From Collinsella sp. (GTDB lineage: Bacteria; Actinomycetota; Coriobacteriia; Coriobacteriales; Coriobacteriaceae), in NCBI GenBank assembly GCA_019419555.1, contig DXZR01000045.1:1-13299 (forward strand): 13,299 bases of DNA. Reading direction: 5' to 3'. Made by a program: the position numbers and the translations under genes. The notes beneath the pieces were generated by a model. It was not told the DNA's origin. It was given only the letters and a program-made list of their open reading frames with translations, and ran no database searches. Positions 6,993 to 13,299 of this stretch are shown one piece after another (positions within the stretch are counted from its first letter, which is position 1; every line of letters starts with the position of its first letter).

Positions 6993-8063
6993 TTGAACGA
7001 CAGGCAGATATATATTCTCAGCATTTTTGACCCCACCAACTACGGGAATAGGCTGCAGGCCTGCGCCCTCGAGGCCGCCGTCGCCTCTCTTACCGGCAAA
7101 GAGGTTCTTTCGGTCGATTGCCGCCGCCCGGTGAGTAAGCGCGGGGTCTTTAAGATCATGGCGGACCTCAACAGAGTCCGAATCGAGTCGAAGAAGGCGC
7201 CCGCCGAGAGGAGGCGGCGTTTCCGAGTTTTTCAGGATGAGTACTGTGCGCCTGTCGTTGAGATTGCCGAGAGGGACGTTCGTAGCATCACTGGTCCCGT
7301 CGTGATCGGCTCCGATCAATGCTGGAACCCCGGGTGGGGATTGGGTGCGAGTAAGTTTGGCGCCCAGTGCGCCGTGGGCGTCGACAAGAAAATGGCCTAT
7401 GCCGCTAGTTTCGGCATCGGCATGTCGGACATGCCTGAGGAGTGGGGTCGGCGCTACTCCGAATGGCTTGGCGGAATCAAGGACATCGGTGTTCGGGAGT
7501 TCGCGGGTGCTCAGATTGTCCGCGAGCTTACTGGGCGGGATGTCAAGGTCGTTCTTGACCCTACGATGCTCCAAACTGCCAAGTGGTGGTCCGAGATAGA
7601 GGAGCGCCCGATTATTCCGGGCATCGACCTGGAGGGGCCTTTCTGCCTTAAGTATGTCTTGGGAGACGATACAGCTTCGGCAAAGATCGCGGAGCGATGT
7701 GGCCGCGACGGCCTGGGGCTGGTGGACTTGACGGATATCCATTTGCCGGTCGGCCCCGCGGAGTTCGTGTGGCTTATTCACCACTCTGCTCTCGTTTGCA
7801 CTGACAGCTTCCACGCTACAGTTTTCAGTCTCCTTTTCCACCGGCCTTTTGTGATTTACGAACGGCAGGGAAATGCTGGGAATATGTCCAGCAGGTTCGA
7901 TACCCTCCACGCTTTGTTTGGGATTAACTCCAACCGCGCCGGTAAGGATTGCTTCCGCGAGCGCTGCGTCGATGAGTTCGATTGGACCGGCTTCGAGCGA
8001 GAGCTTGAGGAGAAGAGGAATGATTCCGTCGCATGGCTTCGCGCTGCCCTTGCCAGCTTATAG
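6993..8063 (+). CDS. Polysaccharide pyruvyl transferase (CsaB-like family)
   Basis: The enzyme is expected to move the enolpyruvyl group from phosphoenolpyruvate to a sugar hydroxyl, forming a pyruvate ketal that gives the polysaccharide negative charge. The 356-residue protein shows the family pattern through its length: NYGNRLQ at 16-22, GSDQCWNP at 106-113, AYAASFG at 135-141, GVREFAG at 166-172, DPTML at 189-193, and TDSFHATVFSLLFHRPFV at 269-286, which contains the conserved His and Ser/Thr cluster. No signal peptide or membrane segment is seen, so it acts in the cytoplasm on the lipid-linked unit. The start is TTG at 6993, supported by GGAG at 6984-6987. Its place between a GT2 and the flippase fits modification before export. 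The acceptor sugar cannot be told from sequence. Confidence 0.88.
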   Translation: MNDRQIYILSIFDPTNYGNRLQACALEAAVASLTGKEVLSVDCRRPVSKRGVFKIMADLNRVRIESKKAPAERRRRFRVFQDEYCAPVVEIAERDVRSITGPVVIGSDQCWNPGWGLGASKFGAQCAVGVDKKMAYAASFGIGMSDMPEEWGRRYSEWLGGIKDIGVREFAGAQIVRELTGRDVKVVLDPTMLQTAKWWSEIEERPIIPGIDLEGPFCLKYVLGDDTASAKIAERCGRDGLGLVDLTDIHLPVGPAEFVWLIHHSALVCTDSFHATVFSLLFHRPFVIYERQGNAGNMSSRFDTLHALFGINSNRAGKDCFRERCVDEFDWTGFERELEEKRNDSVAWLRAALASL

Positions 8064-8114
8064 GGTGGTTATGTCCAGTGAAATCTGAAACTCTATCTTC
8101 GGGAGATACTGTCC

Positions 8115-9620
8115 ATGGTTAGTCAACGCAAGGCCGGGGCGATTCTCGGGTACGCGAACATCATCGTTAAGAATCTCGTCAACCTCGTCTATACCCCGAT
8201 GCTCCTCGCTTTCGTGGGTCAGGCGGACTACGGCGTTTACCAGACTGCGAATTCCTTCGTCTTCTCCCTAACGCTTCTGACGTTTGGTTTCTCCGAGGCG
8301 TATATCCGCTTCTATACGCAGAAGAAGGCTAAGGGGACGGAGGAAGACGTCCGATCACTCAATGGCATGTACCTTGCGCTATATGCGATGATCAGCTCCA
8401 TTGCACTGGTGTTGGGACTGCTCTTTGCTGCGAACGTTGGGCTATTCTTTTCTGGCAGCTTTACGTTCGACCAAGTCGGGCTTGCGGGCGAGCTCATGGC
8501 TATCATGGCGGTGAACGTGGCGGCGGTGCTGTTCTCGACTGTGTTCGACGCATACATCATGGCCCACGAACAGTTCAAGTTTCAGCAAAGCCGTCAGATG
8601 TTCACCACGTTAGCGACACCGGGTATCGCTTTTGTCTTGCTCAACTTTGGTATGGGCGCGGTCGGTGTAGCGCTGGCTCAGCTCGCAGTCACCTTGACTC
8701 TGCTCGCCCTCAACATGCATTATGCTGTGTCGAAGCTCGGTATGCGATTCAGTCTCAGGAGGTTTGACGGAGCCCTGTTCCACGCGGTCGCAGCTTTCTC
8801 GGCCTGGATATTCGCCAACCAGGTTTGCGATTTAGTTAACCAGAGCGTGCCCAATATGATGCTCGGCGCGCTCACGAACGCAGTCACTGTATCTGTTTTC
8901 GCTGTGGCGCTGCAAATCCGTCAAATCTTTTACTCGCTCTCGACAACAATGTCGAGCGTATTTGTGCCCAAGATCAATAGGATCGTCGCTGAATCGGATG
9001 ACAACGGAGTGCTAACTCGGCTCATGACGCGCGTAGGGCGCTACCAGATGTTCCTCTTCTGCTGGGTGTACTGTGGATTCGTCCTGCTTGGACGATTCTT
9101 CATTACCAAGTGGGCGGGTGAGGGCTTCCTTGATACTTACTATCTCATCTGTGCGATGACGCTGCCCGTGGGCGTGCCGCTTTGTCAGAACACGGGAATC
9201 GAGATCCAGCGCGCTAAAAACAGGCATAGGGCGCGTTCAGTGGTTTACCTCTGTATGGCTTGTCTCAATGTTCTTTTTACATGGTTTGCCTCGCCCGTTC
9301 TCGGATACTGGGCGCCCGCTATCGCTTACATCGCGAGCATCGCCTTGGGTAACGGTCTCTTTATGAACTGGTACTATCAGGCGCGTATCGGACTGGACAT
9401 GGCTTATTTCTGGAAGAAGAACCTGCCTGTGGTCTTGGCTTCCGCTGTGGTCTTGGCCGCATGCATGGGGCTGGCTCTGCTGCTGCCCGTGACTAGCTGG
9501 CTGCTTTTCCTGGCTTGGGGCGTCGTCTACACCGTGCTTTTCGCTGCCGCAATGTGGCTCTTCGTTCTCGATTCAAGCGAGAAGTCGTCGATCGCGGCTA
9601 AATTGCCCTTCCTGCGTTAG
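8115..9620 (+). CDS. wzx: Wzx-type oligosaccharide flippase (MOP superfamily)
   Basis: This 501-residue membrane protein probably turns the lipid-linked repeat unit across the cytoplasmic membrane. The N-terminus (QRKAGAILGYANIIVKNLVN, then YTPMLLAFVGQADYGVYQTA) is typical of polysaccharide-synthesis flippases, with the first helix followed by the conserved GxxxYGxY-like turn. About 12-14 hydrophobic segments run to the C-terminus, with charged cytoplasmic loops such as TQKKAKGTEEDVRS and QRAKNRHRARS. Length fits the family (about 450-520). The ATG at 8115 has GGGAG (8101-8105) 9 bases upstream. It follows a 51-base gap, the largest in the operon, in which I saw no promoter or hairpin that I could defend. 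Its stop codon overlaps the ribosome site of the next gene. Confidence 0.9.
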   Translation: MVSQRKAGAILGYANIIVKNLVNLVYTPMLLAFVGQADYGVYQTANSFVFSLTLLTFGFSEAYIRFYTQKKAKGTEEDVRSLNGMYLALYAMISSIALVLGLLFAANVGLFFSGSFTFDQVGLAGELMAIMAVNVAAVLFSTVFDAYIMAHEQFKFQQSRQMFTTLATPGIAFVLLNFGMGAVGVALAQLAVTLTLLALNMHYAVSKLGMRFSLRRFDGALFHAVAAFSAWIFANQVCDLVNQSVPNMMLGALTNAVTVSVFAVALQIRQIFYSLSTTMSSVFVPKINRIVAESDDNGVLTRLMTRVGRYQMFLFCWVYCGFVLLGRFFITKWAGEGFLDTYYLICAMTLPVGVPLCQNTGIEIQRAKNRHRARSVVYLCMACLNVLFTWFASPVLGYWAPAIAYIASIALGNGLFMNWYYQARIGLDMAYFWKKNLPVVLASAVVLAACMGLALLLPVTSWLLFLAWGVVYTVLFAAAMWLFVLDSSEKSSIAAKLPFLR

Positions 9621-9632
9621 GAGGTTTTTTTT
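9619..9632 (+). promoter_or_regulatory. Ribosome binding site with an all-T spacer before the FrhB-like gene
   Basis: AGGAGG at 9619-9624 overlaps the flippase stop (9618-9620). The spacer to the ATG at 9633 is eight T residues (9625-9632) and nothing else. Its length is near optimal as it stands. Gain or loss of T would change Shine-Dalgarno spacing directly. Confidence 0.75.
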
Positions 9633-10859
9633 ATGCTTAAGTCCCTTCCGAAGATCACGTTGCTGGGAGATGCGTGCTGTGGTTGCGGCGCCTGTGCCGC
9701 GAGGTGCCCGAAATCCTGCATCGGGATGATTACCGACGGCTGTGGCTTCCCCACGCCAATGGTCAATTTAGATGTCTGCATCGGCTGCGGGGGTTGCGAT
9801 TCGGTGTGTCCCGCAATGGGGGAGCGCCCCAAGGATGGCGCGCAGTCCGTTCTCTGGGCGAAGTCGAGGGACAGGGGAGAGAGACTTGCCTCCTCTTCGG
9901 GTGGGGTCTTCGGGCTGCTCGCCCTTGACGTTCTTGCGGATGGCGGCGTCGTGTGCGGCGCCGCTTGGGATGAGGGCTGCAGACATGTGCGGCACGTGCT
10001 CGTTGAAGACGGGTCAGATCTCGATTCCGTCATGCGTTCCAAGTATGTGCAGAGCTCGGTCGGCCGCAAGGCCTACGAGGGCGTGCGGGAGGCTCTGCGC
10101 GGTGGCAGGCGAGTGCTCTTCTCCGGCACCGCGTGCCAAGTTGCGGGCATGAGGTCCTACCTTGGGAAGCTCGCCGACTCAGACGGTTTCCTCTCGGTGG
10201 ATGTCATTTGCCACGGCGTCCCCTCGCCGCTCCTCTGGGAGAAGTGGGCAGCATATAAGGAGGTCGGTGTGGGCGCGGCGCTGCGCGCGGTGAACATGCG
10301 GAGTAAGGCAACCGGATGGCTGTCTTACTCCGCATCATACGCGTATGCGCATGATGCGGAGAAAGATGTCGCGAGGGCTTCGTCCGCGGCGGCCGACAGC
10401 TGCATCTTCGTGGATGACTGGTACATGAAAGCGTTCCTTGCTAATGCTAGCTTAAGACCCTCGTGCTTTGCTTGTCGTGTCAAGCGCTCGTGCGGCTCAG
10501 ACGTCACGTTGGGGGACTTCTGGGGGATCCAGTCGTCGCACCCTGAGGTCGACTACGAGGGCGGGGTTTCCGCGGTGCTGTGCAACACCTCAAAGGGCCT
10601 TGCTGCAATTGAGAGGCTTAAGTCTGGAATTGAGTGGGGCGAGTCTTCCCTCGAGAAGGTGTTGCCTGGCAATCCTAGCCTGGTTAGGCCCGTTGTGCCT
10701 TATGAGAGACGCGGCGAGTTCATGGCCGACCTCGAGTGCGGGAGAGGAATCGATGAGATGATGGCTGTGTATGGCTTTGAACCCTCCCTCGCCCAGCGCG
10801 TACGTAGCAAGCTCGGGGGAGTCAAACGAAGGTTAAAGAAATTGCTGGGGAAGGCTTAA
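9633..10859 (+). CDS. FrhB-like iron-sulfur protein (coenzyme F420 hydrogenase/dehydrogenase beta-subunit family)
   Basis: This 408-residue soluble protein carries two 4Fe-4S ferredoxin motifs at its N-terminus: Cys15, 18, 21, 25-Pro and Cys49, 52, 55, 59-Pro. The FrhB-type region follows, with SSSGGVF (87-93), SKYVQS (136-141), GTACQVAG (165-172, the usual GxPCQxxG), ICHGVPSP, and a late CRVKRSCGSDVTLGDFWGI-type block combining further Cys with the GDFWG signature. The family binds flavin and moves electrons in F420-dependent enzymes. Members in polysaccharide clusters of bacteria lacking methanogen pathways are common but functionally uncharacterised. A redox modification of a sugar or its carrier is the plausible inference. 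It is complete, follows the flippase with a strong ribosome site, and its TAA overlaps the next ATG (TAATG, 10857-10861). The proposed electron donor is not in the window. Confidence 0.88.
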   Translation: MLKSLPKITLLGDACCGCGACAARCPKSCIGMITDGCGFPTPMVNLDVCIGCGGCDSVCPAMGERPKDGAQSVLWAKSRDRGERLASSSGGVFGLLALDVLADGGVVCGAAWDEGCRHVRHVLVEDGSDLDSVMRSKYVQSSVGRKAYEGVREALRGGRRVLFSGTACQVAGMRSYLGKLADSDGFLSVDVICHGVPSPLLWEKWAAYKEVGVGAALRAVNMRSKATGWLSYSASYAYAHDAEKDVARASSAAADSCIFVDDWYMKAFLANASLRPSCFACRVKRSCGSDVTLGDFWGIQSSHPEVDYEGGVSAVLCNTSKGLAAIERLKSGIEWGESSLEKVLPGNPSLVRPVVPYERRGEFMADLECGRGIDEMMAVYGFEPSLAQRVRSKLGGVKRRLKKLLGKA

Positions 10860-11796
10860 TGAACTGTGACAAAAATATGTCTGTTGGTGATGGAACTGTC
10901 ATGGCTGAGGACAAAATCGTGTTTACTGGATGCAAGCATGCATATCTCGTCATGGCTCATAAGGATGACGAGACCCTCCGTACGCTTCTGAGGACCCTTG
11001 ATGACCCCCGGAACGATATCTTCATCCACATGGATGCTAAGAATACCGGATGGGATGAAAACAGAGCGCTGGCTTCCATTGATAAGGCGGGAATCTTTTT
11101 CGTTCCCCGTATTAGCGTCACATGGGGAGGCTACTCGCAAATCGCCTGTGAGCTTGGCCTGCTCAACGCCGCTGTTGACAAGGGGCGTTACACCTACTAT
11201 CACCTTTTGAGCGGGCAAGACCTTCCCATCAAGAGCCAGGATCGGATCCATTCTTTCTTCGATTCCTGCGGGGGCAAGGAGTTTGTTCGTTTCGAAAACC
11301 ACAATAGGGACTATGGGAGTAGGATCGGCGGCCATGTAATCTGGAACGCCTTCGGGAAGAGCAAGACCCAAATTTTTTGCGAAAGGTGGACAGTCTTTTG
11401 GCGAGGCTTCTGCAACTCTATAGGAAGCCTGCTGAAGGCCTTAAGCTGATGAAAGGCGACAACTGGTTCTCTATAACTGATGAGCTCGCTCGATACATCG
11501 TAGAGAACGCTTCTCTGGTACGGTCAGTTTTCTGGGATTCTATGTGCGGTGACGAATTGTTTCTGCAGACCTTTGCCTGGAATACAGGCAAGCGGTTCGA
11601 TTTCTATCGAATGCCCGGGGAGGACAATACGGACGGCATCATGCGCATGATTGATTGGGGCGAGGACGAGTCCCCGCGAGTGTTGTCTATGGATGATCTA
11701 GATTCGATTTCGGATTCAAAGATGATGTTCGCCAGAAAGTTCGACTTCGAGATCGATTCCGATATCGTTCGAGCGGTTGAACAGCTCGTCTGCTAA
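10859..11796 (+). pseudogene. Core-2/I-branching (GT14) family glycosyltransferase, interrupted by a one-base frameshift
   Basis: The family transfers GlcNAc or xylose onto acceptor sugars; here it would add a side branch or another sugar to the repeat unit. The first frame (10859-11449) encodes KHAYLVMAHKDDETL (26-40), DIFIHMDAK (53-61), SVTWGGYSQ (86-94) and HLLSGQDLPI (115-124), then loses similarity near residue 173 and ends at 196. The second frame, open from 11323 to 11796, encodes LLQLYRKP, KGDNWFSIT and CGDELFLQTFAW, the expected C-terminal half. One added base in the T6 tract at 11373-11378 joins them into about 312 residues, normal for bacterial GT14. So the copy shown is either a broken gene, an off state of slipped-strand variation, or an assembly error. 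The start may be 10859 (overlapping the previous stop), 10877 or 10901; the last lies closest to the usual N-terminus. Confidence 0.82.
11373..11378 (+). repeat. T6 homopolymer at the GT14 frameshift
   Basis: Six T residues lie inside the interval (11323-11449) where both frames of the GT14 gene are open. A seventh T would restore a continuous frame, turning the Phe-Cys-Glu reading into Phe-Leu-Arg-Lys followed by the conserved C-terminal half. It is the only homopolymer of this length in the overlap. Confidence 0.6.
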
Positions 11797-13299
11797 TCCT
11801 TCGTGCCTTCTCCGTGCCGGTCCGACAATGGGTTTCTGCCAGTTGCTGCCAGCCTCCAGCTTTGCGCTGCCGAGCCGTTCGACTCGTACAGCTGGACGTT
11901 GGCGCCGCTCGAGAAGTCGGCGCAATCCACGTCGAGCGCTAGCCCCGACGCCGCGCACATGATCTCGTAGGCGCCCGCGCACTCGTCGTAGGAGATCATG
12001 AACCGCTGGGCCCCCGAGCCGTTGGCCTCCCATAGCTGGGCGTTGGCGCCGTTGGACCTCGAGGCTTCTGAGATATCGAGCATCGCCGTGCCCAGCCCTC
12101 TGTTGCAGATCATGTATTCGCCGTCGGGGACGCTCTGCACTGGCTTTACTTGAGCGGCTTGATATTTGGCAGTGCAGTCGTACTTTACTGTCAATGTGCT
12201 GTTCGGCAGAGTAGCGACATTGGAGGTTGCGGCCAGCACAACCTTGGCGCCTTGGACTTTCCACCTCCTCTGATTCATCGCATACGCAACAATCCCGTTC
12301 TGAATCCCCGAGATGCTGGGCGGAAACAACTGGTTGTCGGCGTCAATGGAAAAGCTCTCTTCCCTGGCATCTAGGTGCTGCTGAATGCGGTCGGCATACT
12401 TCTCGACCCATTCATCTGCCTTGCCGTTTCGCACAAAGTAATTGTTGGACAGGTCGGTTGAGCGGTAGGCGTAGCCGTCCTTTTGGTAGTTAGCCGTGTG
12501 GTCGGAGTGGGCGATTGTCATGAGCTCGTCGGTCAGGCCAAAGTACAGATGGCGCTGGTCTAGGTCTCCGTACCAGTTGTCGCTGGTGTCGTCCCAGGTT
12601 AGGTCCATCTGGCACCATTTGCCTTCGATCTTTACGGCGTTCCAGGTGTGGCCGTTTCCGGTGATGCGGCCGTTGGCGATGCCCGCGGCGTCAAGGAGCT
12701 TGGAGTAGATGCGCTGGTAGCTCTCGCAGGTGCCCTGGTGGCGCGTGAGGCCGCTTTCGGCCGAGCACCAGTTGAGGCCGTGGTCGTACTCCAGCTGGTC
12801 GAGCGTCCAGTCGTGGAGCCACAGCGCCATGTCGTATTCCGAGCCGTCTGTCTGTTGCCTGCACTGGGCCACGGCGTTGTTGACGATCTGCGTGACGCTC
12901 GGGCGGGCGGCGTCGTTTACGGTCACCTCCGCCGTGGTGCGCAGGTAGTAGATCCCCTTGTCGTTTTGGGGGTCGTATCTGTCGTTGTCCATAAAGTAGA
13001 AGTGGATGCGGTACGTGCCCGATGCCGTGAAGTCGAAGGTAAAGTCGTGGCCCGCGGTGCCCAGGCTGTAGTAGCTGGCCCATGCCGGGCGCGACGGGTC
13101 GCAGACGCTTTCATGGCTGCCGCCGTCCCGGTAGGTGGGCACGTCCATGCGCGCCTTGGCCTGGGACGAGCCGTTGGTCTGGGTTATGTGGAAGGTCGTC
13201 GCGGTGCCCGCGGGTGCGTCGTTCCACGAGACGGTGAAGGTGACGCCGTTTTGGGTTGCCGTTGCTGAGTGGGCGTAGCCGGTTTGTGACGTGGTGGAG
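11793..13299 (-). CDS. Transglutaminase-like protein with C-terminal ricin-type lectin repeats (N-terminus outside window)
   Basis: The frame is open from the right edge to a TAG at 11795-11793, giving 501 residues of a longer protein; the Met codon at 13148 is internal, since no stop occurs between it and the edge. The visible order is a Thr/Ser-rich, beta-type region (TATQNGVTFTVSWNDAPAG and onward to about 12910) that looks like secreted Ig-like domains, a transglutaminase-like domain (about 12880-12500), a connector, and a ricin-type region (about 12122-11844). The catalytic triad is readable: Cys in HQGTCESYQ (12726-12728), His in GNGHTWNAV (12648-12650) and Asp in QMDLTWDD (12603-12605). 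Members act as cysteine proteases, transglutaminases or peptidases; which applies here is unknown. It is probably secreted or wall-bound, but the signal peptide is not in view. Its stop overlaps that of the GT14 gene. Confidence 0.85.
   Translation of the reverse strand, partial: STTSQTGYAHSATATQNGVTFTVSWNDAPAGTATTFHITQTNGSSQAKARMDVPTYRDGGSHESVCDPSRPAWASYYSLGTAGHDFTFDFTASGTYRIHFYFMDNDRYDPQNDKGIYYLRTTAEVTVNDAARPSVTQIVNNAVAQCRQQTDGSEYDMALWLHDWTLDQLEYDHGLNWCSAESGLTRHQGTCESYQRIYSKLLDAAGIANGRITGNGHTWNAVKIEGKWCQMDLTWDDTSDNWYGDLDQRHLYFGLTDELMTIAHSDHTANYQKDGYAYRSTDLSNNYFVRNGKADEWVEKYADRIQQHLDAREESFSIDADNQLFPPSISGIQNGIVAYAMNQRRWKVQGAKVVLAATSNVATLPNSTLTVKYDCTAKYQAAQVKPVQSVPDGEYMICNRGLGTAMLDISEASRSNGANAQLWEANGSGAQRFMISYDECAGAYEIMCAASGLALDVDCADFSSGANVQLYESNGSAAQSWRLAATGRNPLSDRHGEGTKD
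11844..12122 (-). repeat. Two ricin-type (QxW/QxF-like) repeats
   Basis: Two related units lie at the C-terminus of the transglutaminase-like protein. Unit 1 (about 12122-11985) runs from DGEYMICNRG through LDISEA and GANAQLWEANGSGAQRF. Unit 2 (about 11978-11844) runs from GAYEIMCAASG through LDVDCA and GANVQLYESNGSAAQSW. Both show the Leu-Asp core, the Gly-Ala-Asn-x-Gln-Leu strand and the closing Gln-x-Phe/Trp of carbohydrate-binding beta-trefoil domains. A full trefoil has three such units; only two are present before a polar, unrelated tail and the stop. Confidence 0.75.

Noticed and set aside
8064..8114. Possible internal promoter or terminator in the 51-base gap before the flippase
   Set aside because: No convincing -35/-10 pair and no GC-rich hairpin with a T run could be found by eye.
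11369..11380. Programmed -1 ribosomal frameshift in the GT14 gene
   Set aside because: In the zero frame the codons are CAA ATT TTT TGC. The slip would pair Cys tRNA with TTG or Ile tRNA with AAT, so no canonical X XXY YYZ heptamer is formed, and I saw no clear downstream stem. Slippage by RNA polymerase on the T tract is not excluded.
12648..13268. 206-codon + strand frame opposite the transglutaminase-like gene
   Set aside because: It is Val/Ala/Arg-rich with no motif, and the opposite strand carries an intact catalytic triad.

Overview
The window looks like the chromosome of a Coriobacteriia-type actinobacterium (Collinsella/Olsenella-like). This rests on moderately high GC with actinobacterial codon use in the rml genes, the fused RmlC-RmlD enzyme, and a secreted transglutaminase-like protein with ricin-type lectin repeats. 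The taxonomic call is inference from gene architecture; no marker gene is present.

From about 1 to 11796 the + strand carries a tightly packed surface-polysaccharide (capsule or exopolysaccharide) operon. It opens with the last 17 codons of an upstream gene, probably rmlA. Next come rmlB (75-1097) and a fused rmlC-rmlD (1111-2583), which together convert dTDP-4-keto-6-deoxyglucose chemistry into dTDP-L-rhamnose. At about 2584 base composition changes abruptly from very GC-rich to mixed, and a serotype-like variable block begins. It holds two GT2 glycosyltransferases (2588-3589, 3614-4630), an EpsG/Wzy-type polymerase (4627-5895), a third GT2 (5907-6971), a polysaccharide pyruvyl transferase (6993-8063), a Wzx-type flippase (8115-9620), an FrhB-like double [4Fe-4S] protein (9633-10859), and a GT14 (core-2/I-branching family) glycosyltransferase broken by a one-base frameshift (10859-11796). 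Genes are separated by 0-51 bases or overlap, so they are probably co-transcribed. No promoter or terminator could be supported.

The parts fit a Wzx/Wzy pathway. Rhamnose and other sugars are joined on a lipid carrier by three GT2 enzymes, decorated with a pyruvate ketal, perhaps branched by the GT14 enzyme, flipped by Wzx and polymerised by the EpsG-like protein. The initiating sugar-phosphate transferase and the chain-length/export genes are not in the window. The role of the FrhB-like redox protein in this setting is unknown.

From 11793 to the right edge, on the - strand, lies the 3' part of a large secreted-type protein: an Ig-like or beta-rich stretch, a transglutaminase-like domain with Cys-His-Asp, and two C-terminal ricin-type repeats. 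It converges on the operon so tightly that the two stop codons overlap. No stretch longer than 51 bases lacks a gene. No tRNA, rRNA, CRISPR array or insertion sequence was seen.

I did not find a clearly new system. The points most worth following up are the T-tract frameshift in the branching transferase, the all-T spacer in front of the FrhB-like gene, the substituted RmlC domain, the sharp composition boundary, and the FrhB-like protein itself.
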